Assembly: GCF_963677005.1 (NCBI RefSeq)
Contig: NZ_OY781616.1
Coordinates: forward strand, 4,194,611-4,258,610
DNA from: Maridesulfovibrio sp.
Lineage (GTDB): Bacteria > Desulfobacterota > Desulfovibrionia > Desulfovibrionales > Desulfovibrionaceae
Direction of reading: 5' to 3'
Length of the DNA stretch: 64,000 nt
Below the pieces are notes generated by a model. It did not search any database and was not told where the DNA came from. It saw nothing but the letters and a program-made list of their open reading frames with translations. The position numbers were made by a program, and so were the translations under genes. This document shows, piece by piece, positions 9,273 through 18,582 of this stretch (positions within the stretch are counted from its first letter, which is position 1; each line of letters begins with the position of its first letter).

Positions 9273-10154
9273 ATGCCTGTTAGCATGACTGGATTTGGTC
9301 GTTTTGAAATAACCGAGGATAAATGGAGCCATGTCTGGGAGATTCGCAGCGTGAACTCCCGTTTTCTGGATCTGAAATGGCGTCTGCCCAACTCCATGCG
9401 CGGTTATGAAAGCCGTTGGGAAAAGCTTGTCCGTAAATACGGTTCCCGCGGCAGGGTGGATCTTTCGCTCAATCTTGAAGTTTTCAGCACGGAGCTGCTG
9501 GGCGTCAGCCTGAACAGACTGCAGGCCAAGGCAATGCTCGATCAGCTTCGGGACATGGCCGGTGAGGACAAAACAGCGTTTGTTCCCGATTACAACCGGT
9601 TGCTGGGTATCTCCGCTCTGTGGCGTGACGCCATGAGCGAACCTGATCCCGAGCTTGCGGCCTCCATCACCGAAGGGCTGGAAAAGGCTCTCGCCAATTG
9701 GAGGGACTCCCGGCAGGAAGAAGGTAATGATCTTGTACGTGACCTTGAGGAACGTTTCAGCCTGCTCAGGGAATATACGGAACAGGTTAAAGTCCGGGTG
9801 CCGGAAATTCTGGAAAGCAAACGCAGTGCACTGATTGAACGGGTGACCTCCAACATGGAGACTCTCGGAGCGGAGTACGTGGAAGACAGGATGGTTCAGG
9901 AAGTGGCCATACTTACCGATAAGCTTGATGTTTCCGAGGAAATAACCCGTCTTGACGCTCATCTGGAGAGGATTTCCGAGGTCCTGCACGGAAACAAGGA
10001 CGCTGGAAAGCGTCTGGATTTCCTGCTGCAGGAAACCTTCAGGGAAATCAACACCTGCGGCAATAAGTGTCAGGATGCGGATGTGAGCAGGATCGTAGTG
10101 GAATTCAAGGCCGAGCTTGAAAAATGTCGCGAACAGGTACAAAACATAGAATAA
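9273..10154 (+). CDS. YicC/YloC family endoribonuclease
   Basis: A 293-residue YicC-family protein. It has the family N-terminus ([11 protein letters not shown]), [17 protein letters not shown] in the first domain, and the C-terminal DUF1732 region ([17 protein letters not shown], then [24 protein letters not shown]). E. coli YicC is linked to RNA turnover. It opens a tight gene run with remA, gmk and pyrF, the common order in many bacteria. An AAGGAG lies upstream of the ATG at 9273. Confidence 0.92.
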   Translation: MPVSMTGFGRFEITEDKWSHVWEIRSVNSRFLDLKWRLPNSMRGYESRWEKLVRKYGSRGRVDLSLNLEVFSTELLGVSLNRLQAKAMLDQLRDMAGEDKTAFVPDYNRLLGISALWRDAMSEPDPELAASITEGLEKALANWRDSRQEEGNDLVRDLEERFSLLREYTEQVKVRVPEILESKRSALIERVTSNMETLGAEYVEDRMVQEVAILTDKLDVSEEITRLDAHLERISEVLHGNKDAGKRLDFLLQETFREINTCGNKCQDADVSRIVVEFKAELEKCREQVQNIE

Positions 10155-10164
10155 TTTCATAGTG

Positions 10165-10425
10165 ATGCAGAAACAGACCCTACTTAATATAGGTTTCGGT
10201 AATTTCGTGGTTTCCAGCAGGGTGATCACTATCGTCAACCCTTCCTCCTCGCCCATGCGCAGACTGCGCGAAGATGCGAGGCAGGAGGGGAGGCTGGTGG
10301 ATGCAACTCAGGGCCGCAAAACCCGCTCCATAATAGTTACGGATTCAAATCATGTGATTCTTTCGGCCATTCAGGCGGAGACAATCGGACACCGTTTTAT
10401 TTCCGACGAGGGTGAGAATGACTGA
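10165..10425 (+). CDS. remA: RemA/DUF370 family DNA-binding regulator
   Basis: A small protein of 86 residues with the family blocks [41 protein letters not shown] and [15 protein letters not shown]. In Bacillus, RemA is a ring-forming DNA-binding activator of matrix genes; in proteobacteria it is usually found, as here, between yicC and gmk with no assigned target. The ATG at 10165 is preferred to an in-frame GTG directly before it. It overlaps the gmk start by 8 nt, so translation is likely coupled. Confidence 0.88.
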   Translation: MQKQTLLNIGFGNFVVSSRVITIVNPSSSPMRRLREDARQEGRLVDATQGRKTRSIIVTDSNHVILSAIQAETIGHRFISDEGEND

Positions 10426-11050
10426 TATGCGAAAACCGGAACGCAAAGGACAGGTGCTGGTGTTGTGTGCCCCTTCCGGAACGGGCAAAAGCACGCTGGT
10501 AAGGAAACTGCGTTCCGAATTCCCCCAGATCGGTTTTTCCATCTCCTGTACCACTCGCGAGCCCCGCACGGGGGAGGAGGATGGCAGGGATTATTATTTC
10601 CTCACGGTTGACCAGTTCAACGAGAAGCTGGAAAACGGTGATTTTGCCGAATGGGCCGAGGTCCACGGCAATTTTTACGGAACCCCCAAGGAACCGGTTG
10701 AGCAGATGCTGTTCAAAGGCATGGACATCCTTTTCGACATCGATTTCCAGGGTTGCATGCAGCTTATGGAATCCATGCCGGACGGAGTGTTTGTCTTTCT
10801 GATGCCCCCTTCCTACGGAGAGTTGAAGTCCCGGCTGGAAGGGCGCAATACCGATTCGGAATCCGTAATCTCCAGAAGATTGAGGAATGCCATGAAGGAG
10901 ATGGCTTCGGCCCCGAAATTTGAATACTGGATAGTCAATGATGATCTGGAAAGGGCTTACGGCGAACTCAAATCCATTTACCTTGCCGGCAAAAACCGTC
11001 CCTGCAGCAATCCGGGACTTCTCGAAAGCATTTTAAGCACCTGGGAGTAA
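10418..11050 (+). CDS. gmk: Guanylate kinase
   Basis: It phosphorylates GMP to GDP with ATP in the cytoplasm. The P-loop is APSGTGKST (residues 18-26), followed by the GMP-binding region ([19 protein letters not shown]) and [15 protein letters not shown]. Length (about 210 residues) is normal. A GTG at 10412 is in frame, but the ATG at 10418 has GAGG 6 nt upstream. It lies in the yicC-remA-gmk-pyrF run and overlaps remA. Confidence 0.96.
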   Translation: MTDMRKPERKGQVLVLCAPSGTGKSTLVRKLRSEFPQIGFSISCTTREPRTGEEDGRDYYFLTVDQFNEKLENGDFAEWAEVHGNFYGTPKEPVEQMLFKGMDILFDIDFQGCMQLMESMPDGVFVFLMPPSYGELKSRLEGRNTDSESVISRRLRNAMKEMASAPKFEYWIVNDDLERAYGELKSIYLAGKNRPCSNPGLLESILSTWE

Positions 11051-11051
11051 T

Positions 11052-11744
11052 ATGTCTGAACTTGTAGTGGCTCTTGATTTCAAGGATGCCGGAAGCGCCT
11101 TTGAAATGGCGGAAAAAGTGCGCGGCGTGGCCCCGTGGGTCAAGGTCGGTCTGGAACTGTTCTGCGCTGAAGGGCCGCAGATCATCACCCGTTTCAAGGA
11201 AATGGGGTTCAAGGTTTTTGTCGATCTGAAATTTTTCGATATTCCCAATACCGTAAAAGGGGCGGTCCGCTCCGCCACCATCGCCGGGGCCGATATGCTC
11301 AGCCTGCACGCGCTGGGCGGGGAACGCATGGCTCTTGCTGCCCGTGAGGGACGTGCGGAAGCTGCTGTCGGCGGTGAAGGTCCGCTGCTCATGGCCATAA
11401 CAATTCTGACCAGCATGAGCGAAGAGGACATCCCTTTTCCCGTGCCGGAAGGAATCGGTTCGGCTGTGCTTGATCTTGCTCTGGCATCCTCGCAGGCCGG
11501 TCTGGACGGGATTGTCTGTTCCGGGCTTGAGGTTGCGGCCATCAAGGAAAAATGCGGGGACGGATTTTTGTGCCTGACTCCGGGTATCCGCCCGGCCAGT
11601 GTTTCCGATGACCAGCGCAGGGTGGTTACCCCTGCCCGTGCCGTTCGTGACGGCTCCAATTTTCTGGTAGTCGGGAGACCTATAACCGGTGCGGATGATC
11701 CCGCCGAAGCCGCACGCAGGATAATCGCAGAAATGGAAGGTTAG
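11052..11744 (+). CDS. pyrF: Orotidine 5'-phosphate decarboxylase
   Basis: It decarboxylates OMP to UMP, the last step of de novo pyrimidine synthesis. The catalytic motif DLKFFDIPNT covers residues 58-67, with Lys60 and Asp63. The phosphate-gripping end of the barrel is seen in LTPGIRPAS and FLVVGRPIT. At 230 residues it is a compact bacterial type. It starts one nucleotide after the gmk stop. Confidence 0.96.
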   Translation: MSELVVALDFKDAGSAFEMAEKVRGVAPWVKVGLELFCAEGPQIITRFKEMGFKVFVDLKFFDIPNTVKGAVRSATIAGADMLSLHALGGERMALAAREGRAEAAVGGEGPLLMAITILTSMSEEDIPFPVPEGIGSAVLDLALASSQAGLDGIVCSGLEVAAIKEKCGDGFLCLTPGIRPASVSDDQRRVVTPARAVRDGSNFLVVGRPITGADDPAEAARRIIAEMEG

Positions 11745-11756
11745 GTTGGATTGCGG

Positions 11757-12647
11757 ATGTCTTCTTCGTTGACCCATGGGGTTTTTTCTTCCCGTACCGG
11801 CCAGGGGGCCGGGGTTGAATCCGAGCAGGGAGATGTTCGGAAATCCTACTGGTTTGTTCAGGAACTCGGTGGCGGCGGTTATGAAGTTCAGGCTCTGAAC
11901 AGTAACGACATGCCATCCGGGCCGAAGCTGCATATTGACGAGGACCGTTTTTTATCCAACTACCAGCCGGAACCGGAATACTATGCCTACAAGGTGCTGC
12001 CAAGCATGCGCAGGCAGGACGAGCGCATAGCACGCGGGGAAGGGCATCGGCACAAGGAAGAGGTCTACAGCGCCGAATATGAGTTCAGTGTTGCCGTCGA
12101 GGTGGATGAGGAAAATGTCCGGGCCAATTTCGGGCTCGGCCTGACATATCTTGACCGAGGCGAGCTTGAGCGCGCTGTGGATGTATTCAAGAGGTTGATC
12201 AAGATGCAGGCCATATACGCCCCTGAACACAAACACCTGTTCAACGAGTTCGGCATCAGCCTGCGCAAAAACGGTATGTATGACCATGCTCTTGATTATT
12301 ACCGCAAGGCCGAGGTGCTGTGCCGGGATGACGAAAACCTTTTTCTGAACATTTCCCGAGCCTACTTCGAAAAGGGCGACATTGACGGCTGCATAACCTA
12401 CCTCAACAAATCCCTTGATCTCAGAACTGATTTTGACGAGGCCTGCATGTTCAGGGATTTTCTGAAGATAAACGGGTTTATGAATCATTTTGGAGAGCCT
12501 GCGGTCAGTTCGGAAACGTTGCAGACCTACCGTGCTGGCGAAGTTGCAAAAGTCAGCAAGGATGATTTTCCGCAGTCGTTCAAGGATTCCTCCGCTGATA
12601 AGGACAGGAAGACTTCCCGCAGCTCCGATCTGAAACTGGATTTTTAA
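11757..12647 (+). CDS. TPR-repeat protein
   Basis: A soluble protein of about 296 residues. The N-terminal part (to about 100) is unlike known domains. The middle has three to four tetratricopeptide repeats (for example VRANFGLGLTYLDRGELERAVDVF, HALDYYRKAEVL and LFLNISRAYFEKGDIDGCI). The C-terminus is polar and probably disordered. TPRs scaffold protein contacts, so the partner is unknown. I use ATG 11757; a TTG at 11751 is possible. It lies between pyrF and recJ on the same strand. Confidence 0.8.
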   Translation: MSSSLTHGVFSSRTGQGAGVESEQGDVRKSYWFVQELGGGGYEVQALNSNDMPSGPKLHIDEDRFLSNYQPEPEYYAYKVLPSMRRQDERIARGEGHRHKEEVYSAEYEFSVAVEVDEENVRANFGLGLTYLDRGELERAVDVFKRLIKMQAIYAPEHKHLFNEFGISLRKNGMYDHALDYYRKAEVLCRDDENLFLNISRAYFEKGDIDGCITYLNKSLDLRTDFDEACMFRDFLKINGFMNHFGEPAVSSETLQTYRAGEVAKVSKDDFPQSFKDSSADKDRKTSRSSDLKLDF

Positions 12648-12700
12648 TTTTTGTCCGTAATTATTGCCGCCCCCGGCGTAAAACTCCGCAGGAGATTCCT

Positions 12701-14428
12701 TTGCCCAAGATATGGAAGCTTAGAAGTGAGGACGATACTTCTCCCTCAATACCGGCAATTGCCGAGGAACTGGGCATAACAGAGGTTCTGGCCGAGATTC
12801 TCTGGAACAGGGGATTCAGGTCCGGAAAGGAAATGGATCTGTTTCTGTCTCCGGGACTGCGCAATCTCTGTCAGCCGGATGAGATTCCCGGTCTGGAAGA
12901 GGCTGCTGCTGTGCTGGCCGAGGGGATTTCCGCAGGCAGGAAGATGGCCGTCTGGGGAGACTATGATGTGGACGGTGTCACTTCCGTGGCCGTAGTCAAA
13001 TCATTCCTCAAAGATCGCGGATACGAGTGTTCCTACTACCTGCCCAACAGGCTGGAAGAAGGCTACGGCCTTAATGTGAAGGGAATATCAGGACTGCGCG
13101 AAGCTGGTATCGAGCTTCTGCTGACCGTTGACTGCGGCATAAGCAATAATGCCGAGATCGCGGCTGCAAATGAGATGGGCATGGATGTAGTGGTTTCGGA
13201 TCACCATCTTCCCGGAGCGGAACTGCCCCCTGCGGCGGCAGTCTGCAATCCGCGCATGACAGCGTACAACGGAAAGGAATTCGGCGAATGCTCCTGTGCC
13301 ACAATGGCCGGGGTCGGCGTGGCTTTCATGCTCATGGCCCGGCTCAATCGGCTGCTGCCTGGAAAACCTGTCGATATGCGGGCCTATCTGGATTTTGTTG
13401 CGCTTGGCACTATTGCTGACGTGGTCGAACTGCAGGGACAGAACCGTATTCTGGTCAAGAACGGTCTGCTGCTGCTCAAGGATGCCCGCAGGCCGGGGAT
13501 TGCAGCACTCAAGGTGGTCAGCGGGTATGACATGTTCGCGGCCATCGGTGCCGGGCAGGTCGGTTTCGGTCTGGCCCCGCGCATCAATGCGTCCGGCAGA
13601 ATGGGTGATCCGCACAAGGCGCTGGAACTGCTGCTGTGCGAAGAGATGGAGACTGCCCGGCCCATAGCCAAGGTGCTGGATGAACTCAATACCGAACGCA
13701 AGGCCGAAGAGGACCGCATTCTCGAAGAAGCTCTGGCTCAGGCCGAGGAGCACATCCGGCGCGACAGCAGAGCCGGACTGGTGCTTTATTCCTCAAGCTG
13801 GCATGCCGGTATCATAGGCATTGTGGCTTCCCGCGTGGTCGAAAAATTTTACCGCCCCACAGTACTCCTTTGCGAGGATAACGGCATTATCAAAGGGTCC
13901 GCCAGGTCCATCAAGGAATTTCATATCCACGAGGCTCTGACTTCCATGTCGGAGCTGTTTTTAAATTTCGGCGGCCACAGGCTTGCAGCCGGAATGTCTT
14001 TCAAGGCGGAATTTTTATCTGAATTCCGCGAAAGATTCGATCAGGCCGTGATTGAGAAAGTCGGTAGCGACCCTCTTAAAGCCACACTTAAGGTCGACCG
14101 GGAACTTCCTCTGGGCGATATCGATTACGTGCTCCTCAAGGAATTGGAACTCATGCAGCCCTTCGGCATGGGGAACCCGGAACCCATCTTTACCACCCCT
14201 CCGGTGGAGGTGCTTGAGCGCCGTCCCATGGGCCGGGATCACGTCAAGCTCACCCTGGCCGACAAGGACCGAACCCGGCGTATGCCCGCAAAGGCATGGC
14301 GCATGGCTGACCAGTTGGGCTCGGAGCTTATCGGCACCACTATGCGTTTCGCTTTTTCTCCCAAGATAGACAAGTTCAACGGCATACCCTCCATAGAACT
14401 CACTGTTCGCGATTTCTCCCGCCGTTAG
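12701..14428 (+). CDS. recJ: Single-stranded-DNA-specific exonuclease RecJ
   Basis: A 575-residue DHH-family 5'-3' ssDNA exonuclease used in recombination and mismatch repair. Metal-binding motifs are GDYDVDG (residues 86-92), the Asp of TVDCGIS, and DHH (167-169). The DHHA1 region contains GGHRLAAGMS, and an OB-like C-terminal domain follows. The start is TTG at 12701 with AGGAG at 12690-12694. Confidence 0.95.
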   Translation: MPKIWKLRSEDDTSPSIPAIAEELGITEVLAEILWNRGFRSGKEMDLFLSPGLRNLCQPDEIPGLEEAAAVLAEGISAGRKMAVWGDYDVDGVTSVAVVKSFLKDRGYECSYYLPNRLEEGYGLNVKGISGLREAGIELLLTVDCGISNNAEIAAANEMGMDVVVSDHHLPGAELPPAAAVCNPRMTAYNGKEFGECSCATMAGVGVAFMLMARLNRLLPGKPVDMRAYLDFVALGTIADVVELQGQNRILVKNGLLLLKDARRPGIAALKVVSGYDMFAAIGAGQVGFGLAPRINASGRMGDPHKALELLLCEEMETARPIAKVLDELNTERKAEEDRILEEALAQAEEHIRRDSRAGLVLYSSSWHAGIIGIVASRVVEKFYRPTVLLCEDNGIIKGSARSIKEFHIHEALTSMSELFLNFGGHRLAAGMSFKAEFLSEFRERFDQAVIEKVGSDPLKATLKVDRELPLGDIDYVLLKELELMQPFGMGNPEPIFTTPPVEVLERRPMGRDHVKLTLADKDRTRRMPAKAWRMADQLGSELIGTTMRFAFSPKIDKFNGIPSIELTVRDFSRR

Positions 14429-14526
14429 GCCTTTGCCCGGTATTCGCTGCCGGTATTTTGTTACGCCCTATCTAATCGACTAACTTATATTTTTATATCA
14501 ATATTAATTAAATTAAAATATAACTG

Positions 14527-14570
14527 TTGACATTATATCGACAATCGCTTTAATTGATTCCTGAATCCAT
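14527..14570 (+). promoter_or_regulatory. Possible sigma-70-like promoter for the envelope cluster
   Basis: The recJ to 14647 gap is strongly AT-rich. It contains a perfect -35-like TTGACA at 14527-14532. The -10 match 17-18 bp on is poor (TTAATT), so this is tentative. No other clear promoter is seen ahead of the cluster. Confidence 0.3.
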
Positions 14571-14646
14571 TGCGATATCAAAGTCGGGGGACTGGCTGTT
14601 CAGCCACAAAATCATTGTTATCGGTCGAAAATAGTAGAGGATTTAA

Positions 14647-16041
14647 GTGTATAAGTTTAGCAATAGACTGATCTATTTTTATATCCTTTTTGCTGTAGTA
14701 GTTGTTCAGCTAAATTCGGATACAGCGGCGGCTAATTCATGCCGTTCGGTGGTGGTTTATGTGGAGGCCAGCGGCAGGACTTATCTGAAGATGGAGGCTC
14801 TGGCAGACAGTATTTACAGGAAACTTACTTCAATGCCCGGGGAAGTCAGCTGCACATTCAAGTCTGTTTTCAATAAAGGCAGGCTCGGAGTGGTTAAGAC
14901 CTACGGCTACGGAAGCGTGGACGGCAGGTGTGTGCAGGTCAGTGATATTTCGCGAAGAGATATAGTGGAGACGCTGCATACTATAGGCGGGGCCAGGGGG
15001 GGCGATGAGGGAATCCACACCTACCGTGCCCTTTTGGAGAATCTGGAAGGAGAAACGGATACTACGTACGTCTACTATTCTTTTCGGTGTCCGGTAGTGG
15101 ATGAGGAAAAATTTAATAAGGAACTTACCGGTAATGAGAAATCTCTCCAGCATAGAGCACAGGCTGTTGTTGCTGCCGGTCATGTTCGGTTTATGGGGTT
15201 TGGTCTTCATAGGTTGGGGAAGACGGAGCGCAGTCTGCTGGATAGAATTTTCAATGGGTCAGCCCATGTTGCCGTGGCAAGACTTGAGCCTGTTCAACCG
15301 AAGGAGCCTGAGCCCCGTGCTGCCATGCAAAAAGCTGAGGTAGAAACGCCTGTTCCGGAAAAGGCTCAACTACCAAGCGACAGCACTAGTGTAGCAATGG
15401 CTACGTCTGGTCGTTCGGGTAAGCCGCATGCTGAAGTAAGTAGAGAAGGAAAACCGGATTTTTCTTCACAGTCCGATAAGCCGTCCCCGCCCGCTTCGCT
15501 TAAAGAAACAGCTCCTTCTTCCCCTCAGCAGATAGGAGATACGCAACAGGTTGGAGGGTCCGCAACTGACCAGCAGCAGGAAAAAAAAGAACCTGAGGGG
15601 CAACTGCATGTTGCTGATGGTGATGTGGGTGGTGAACCGGGAGATGGGGAAATGGGTGTGCTCAACGGGCTTGCAGAGAAGATTAAATTGCCCCCTGGGT
15701 GTGTGCCATTGGTTATACATATCAAAGATGAAGAAAAAAAGGATGGATCAAATTTTAATTATAAAGCGTATTTTTGCCAGGATAAAAATATTCATCTTTT
15801 AGCTATAGCTAAGGAGGGTATTAGTAGAAACTATAATATCGCATCCGTAGTTTATATTGAAAGTGAAAGATTTTTGTATTCAGAAAATGAAGATAGGCCT
15901 CATCTTTGTTCTTCAGATGCTTTGCCAACGGCTTTTGCATATGAATATCTAAGGATAGAAGACGCTCGGAAGCAGTGTGATAAGGAACATATGTCAGGAT
16001 ATATGTATAATCCTGTAATAACTTTTGCATTGAGGAAATAG
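14647..16041 (+). CDS. Exported protein of unknown function, possible degenerate vWA domain plus proline-rich linker
   Basis: A 464-residue protein starting at GTG (GAGG 6 nt upstream). A signal peptide or anchor covers about residues 8-29. Residues 33-215 have an alternating strand/helix pattern, with VVVYVEASGRTYLKMEALADSI at the place where a von Willebrand A domain would carry DxSxS, and TTYVYYSF further on. The metal-site residues are not conserved, so vWA is only a suggestion. Residues 215-345 are a Pro/Ser/Glu/Gln-rich low-complexity linker. A last domain (350-464) has four cysteines. It opens the ExbB/ExbD/TonB-like gene run and is probably periplasmic. No known family was recognised. 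Confidence 0.68.
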   Translation: MYKFSNRLIYFYILFAVVVVQLNSDTAAANSCRSVVVYVEASGRTYLKMEALADSIYRKLTSMPGEVSCTFKSVFNKGRLGVVKTYGYGSVDGRCVQVSDISRRDIVETLHTIGGARGGDEGIHTYRALLENLEGETDTTYVYYSFRCPVVDEEKFNKELTGNEKSLQHRAQAVVAAGHVRFMGFGLHRLGKTERSLLDRIFNGSAHVAVARLEPVQPKEPEPRAAMQKAEVETPVPEKAQLPSDSTSVAMATSGRSGKPHAEVSREGKPDFSSQSDKPSPPASLKETAPSSPQQIGDTQQVGGSATDQQQEKKEPEGQLHVADGDVGGEPGDGEMGVLNGLAEKIKLPPGCVPLVIHIKDEEKKDGSNFNYKAYFCQDKNIHLLAIAKEGISRNYNIASVVYIESERFLYSENEDRPHLCSSDALPTAFAYEYLRIEDARKQCDKEHMSGYMYNPVITFALRK

Positions 16042-16042
16042 T

Positions 16043-17290
16043 ATGTCTTTAAAATTAAGATACCCACGGTGTGTTGCGTTTATAATTTCAATTACCTGTC
16101 AGCTTAGTCTGTACATATGTATAACTGTTGCTATAGCAATATATTTTTGTTCAGCATTTCAAGAGATATTAAACCAAAGTTATTTCCCTGTCAGTGTTAA
16201 CAGTACGTCTGTACCGGAGCTGTTTTCTTATTTAAATAAAGAAATGAATGTTTTTTTAAAGCCGTATAGCTCAAAAGAACATGTTCTTGGTAAAGTGAAC
16301 AGTAATGAAGCGTTAATTAAATATGATGGTCATGGCTTTACCATTATCAATGCTGAAGGAAAAATTGAAAATTTCAGGAACACAGGGCGTAGTGTAAATT
16401 TCAATGTCGTCCAGCGGTCTTGGTTCAATAGTACCGATTTCAGATCTCGTTATGAGCATAGTTCAAAGACGTATCTCAATTTGATTGATGTCAGAGGGGC
16501 GGAGGTTGCATATTTTGTATATGAATTTCTTCAAAAGAATACGAATATTGTTGTCAAAGTCAAATTTGAGCCGGGAGGACTTTATGAAGTTTTGTCAAAA
16601 AGCAGTATCACCAAAAAAAGCAATTCAAAATACAGGTTTAAGGATCATGAGCATGGTCATGATATGATTGTGCAGTGCAGAATTGAAATTCCACGTCAGT
16701 ATTTGCAGTACCATAGCAAAAAAATAGGTGAAATAATAGATAATGCGCAAGTCCTTACCAATATACAAAAAGTTGCTTTGTTCTCTCCGCTCATTAATTA
16801 TGATAATGTATTAGTGAAATCATCTCCTTTGCTTATTACATTTACAGTGGCTTTTGGTTTTTTGGTTACTGTTTTCGGAGCATACATTAAAGAGAAGATT
16901 AAGTTTGCTTATGTTTGTAATAAGCACTGCTTTGTGCGTGTTCTTTTCCTGATCTTGTTGCCGGTTGTGGCGGTTACAAGCTTATATGAGGCATATATTT
17001 ATTACCTTCCGATGAGGATAAGCAAATATAAAATATTTGACGTTCTCGATAACGATATGCCCCCATTGCGTGAGTTGGCCTGGGGAATGTTGCTTCCAAT
17101 TATCACAATCGCATTTGTATATCTTGTAAGTAAATTTTTGCTCCAGCTGGTTAGTGAAAATAAGAAGCCACAAGATATATGGCAAAGCAGGTGTTTGGAA
17201 TACATGAATGAATCGTCAAGCTCAAAGCCTGAAATTTGTAAAGTCAGCAATACCACACCAGCCCCTAACCCCAAGGATACAAAATCATGA
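16043..17290 (+). CDS. Multi-pass inner-membrane protein with large periplasmic domain, unknown
   Basis: 415 residues. One transmembrane helix lies at about 12-36, a periplasmic region of about 220 residues follows, and three helices lie at about 262-283, 296-320 and 346-371 before a short cytoplasmic tail. The periplasmic part includes GFTIINAEGKI and QRSWF, a pattern reminiscent of Cache-type sensory domains; this is an inference. No kinase or HAMP is present. It starts one base after the preceding stop and overlaps the next gene by 4 nt (ATGA). Base composition is markedly AT-rich compared with both neighbours, suggesting separate acquisition. Confidence 0.68.
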   Translation: MSLKLRYPRCVAFIISITCQLSLYICITVAIAIYFCSAFQEILNQSYFPVSVNSTSVPELFSYLNKEMNVFLKPYSSKEHVLGKVNSNEALIKYDGHGFTIINAEGKIENFRNTGRSVNFNVVQRSWFNSTDFRSRYEHSSKTYLNLIDVRGAEVAYFVYEFLQKNTNIVVKVKFEPGGLYEVLSKSSITKKSNSKYRFKDHEHGHDMIVQCRIEIPRQYLQYHSKKIGEIIDNAQVLTNIQKVALFSPLINYDNVLVKSSPLLITFTVAFGFLVTVFGAYIKEKIKFAYVCNKHCFVRVLFLILLPVVAVTSLYEAYIYYLPMRISKYKIFDVLDNDMPPLRELAWGMLLPIITIAFVYLVSKFLLQLVSENKKPQDIWQSRCLEYMNESSSSKPEICKVSNTTPAPNPKDTKS

Positions 17291-17865
17291 AAAAACTGAT
17301 TCCTGTTCTGATTCTATTCCTGCTCGCAGGTTGTGCCTCTCTTAAAAAGGGCAAGACAGCGGAGCCGGGAGCATTGAGCGGTCCTGCCGCAGGGTACAGC
17401 GACCCGTACGGATTTATTGATCCTACGGTGGAAGGTCTTTCCGCTTGGCTTGACGGGGTCATTTCCACATCAAAATCCATGCGCGAGATATCAAAAAATT
17501 TTTACCTCCACAATAGCACTGTCTATCAAAAACAGTTGAATGATCAATTTAATAAAACATTCGATTTAATGCTCTTCGATAGGGGTGAATACAGACTGGC
17601 AGTAGACAGGCAGGATGTGGAACTGCGCGACCGGCTGATAAAGGCTCTTCTGCTGGTGGTACAGGTCCGTATTGATACGGATATTCCTTTGGCCGATGCC
17701 GAGGGCGAGTCCGAAGAAAACCGGCTGGCTCGCGAGAACCTTGAAAGCCTCAAGGAACTGGCTCCGGGCCGTGTCGGCCTTGATATCAGAGACCTGGGGC
17801 TTTCCTGCGGCAACCTCGGGCAATGCATAGCCGAGTTCGAAGAAATAACCGCTGACCGCAAATAG
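17287..17865 (+). CDS. Predicted lipoprotein of the TonB/Exb-like cluster
   Basis: 192 residues. A type II signal peptide ends in the lipobox LAGC (Cys16), followed by Ala-Ser, which suggests outer-membrane sorting. The mature part is mainly helical and charged, and contains two cysteines near the end (LSCGNLGQC). No family recognised. It overlaps the upstream membrane gene by 4 nt and precedes the ExbB-like gene by 12 nt, so the run is very probably one operon. Confidence 0.72.
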   Translation: MKKLIPVLILFLLAGCASLKKGKTAEPGALSGPAAGYSDPYGFIDPTVEGLSAWLDGVISTSKSMREISKNFYLHNSTVYQKQLNDQFNKTFDLMLFDRGEYRLAVDRQDVELRDRLIKALLLVVQVRIDTDIPLADAEGESEENRLARENLESLKELAPGRVGLDIRDLGLSCGNLGQCIAEFEEITADRK

Positions 17866-17877
17866 GAGATTAGTAAT

Positions 17878-18582
17878 ATGCTGACCAGCCTCACAGGGTA
17901 CATCAGTTCTATGGCCGTTATTCTTCAGTACGTCATGTTCTGCGGGATATTTTTTCTGGCCGTTTTTCTGGTTGGATATTTCATTGGGTACAAGTGGTTT
18001 TTGCGTTTGGGATACGAACCCTGCAAAGATTTTGAAATACCTGTTTCCGATAGAGACCTGCTGTGCGTCAAGATTCAGAAGGTCTATTATCAGGCCTGGC
18101 AACGCTATTCGGATGAGATTTCTAAATCGGGTGAAAAGAGGGAGCCTGCTGACAACTACAACAATCTTAATGACAGCATTGAGAAAACAAATTCCTCTGA
18201 AGATATCGCCCGGTCTTTGAAATCGGCTTTGACTCCTCCAGAAGCCTTTTTGCAGGACGCTGTGTTTCAATACGGACTTGATGTTTTTGAAAGCAAGATT
18301 CTCATTCCTTACGAAAATCTGGTCAACCTGTTTCCCCCGCTGGGCTTTCTGGGAACTATTATAGGGATGACCATGCTGTTTATGGACTCTAAGGGAGACG
18401 TAAAGAGCAGTCTAAGCACCGCCGGTATGGGAACAGCTTTGTTCAGCACAATTATAGCCCTCGTGGCCTATCTTGTTTTCGAATCATTTAAAATGGGTTT
18501 TCAGCCCAGAGCTGAAAAGTGCATTCGGCGGTCAATTGAATATGCCAAGTCGAAATGTGCCGCGGAAGGAAAAACATCATGA
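17878..18582 (+). CDS. MotA/TolQ/ExbB-type proton channel subunit
   Basis: 234 residues. A first transmembrane helix (about 15-38) and a cytoplasmic loop of about 105 residues are followed by the conserved pair of helices, LVNLFPPLGFLGTIIGMTMLF (about 141-161) and GTALFSTIIALVAYLVF (about 181-198). The block P-LGFLGTIIGM and the small-residue-rich second helix match the MotA_ExbB family. Such subunits form a pentamer around an ExbD/TolR dimer and use the proton gradient to drive envelope work. GGAG upstream supports the ATG. It overlaps the ExbD-like gene by 4 nt. Confidence 0.85.
   Translation: MLTSLTGYISSMAVILQYVMFCGIFFLAVFLVGYFIGYKWFLRLGYEPCKDFEIPVSDRDLLCVKIQKVYYQAWQRYSDEISKSGEKREPADNYNNLNDSIEKTNSSEDIARSLKSALTPPEAFLQDAVFQYGLDVFESKILIPYENLVNLFPPLGFLGTIIGMTMLFMDSKGDVKSSLSTAGMGTALFSTIIALVAYLVFESFKMGFQPRAEKCIRRSIEYAKSKCAAEGKTS

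Noticed and set aside
9255..10256. 333-residue minus-strand frame
   Set aside because: Exact shadow of yicC and remA, whose proteins are clearly recognisable.
10968..11933. 321-residue minus-strand frame
   Set aside because: Shadow of pyrF with high-GC third-position bias; no recognisable protein.
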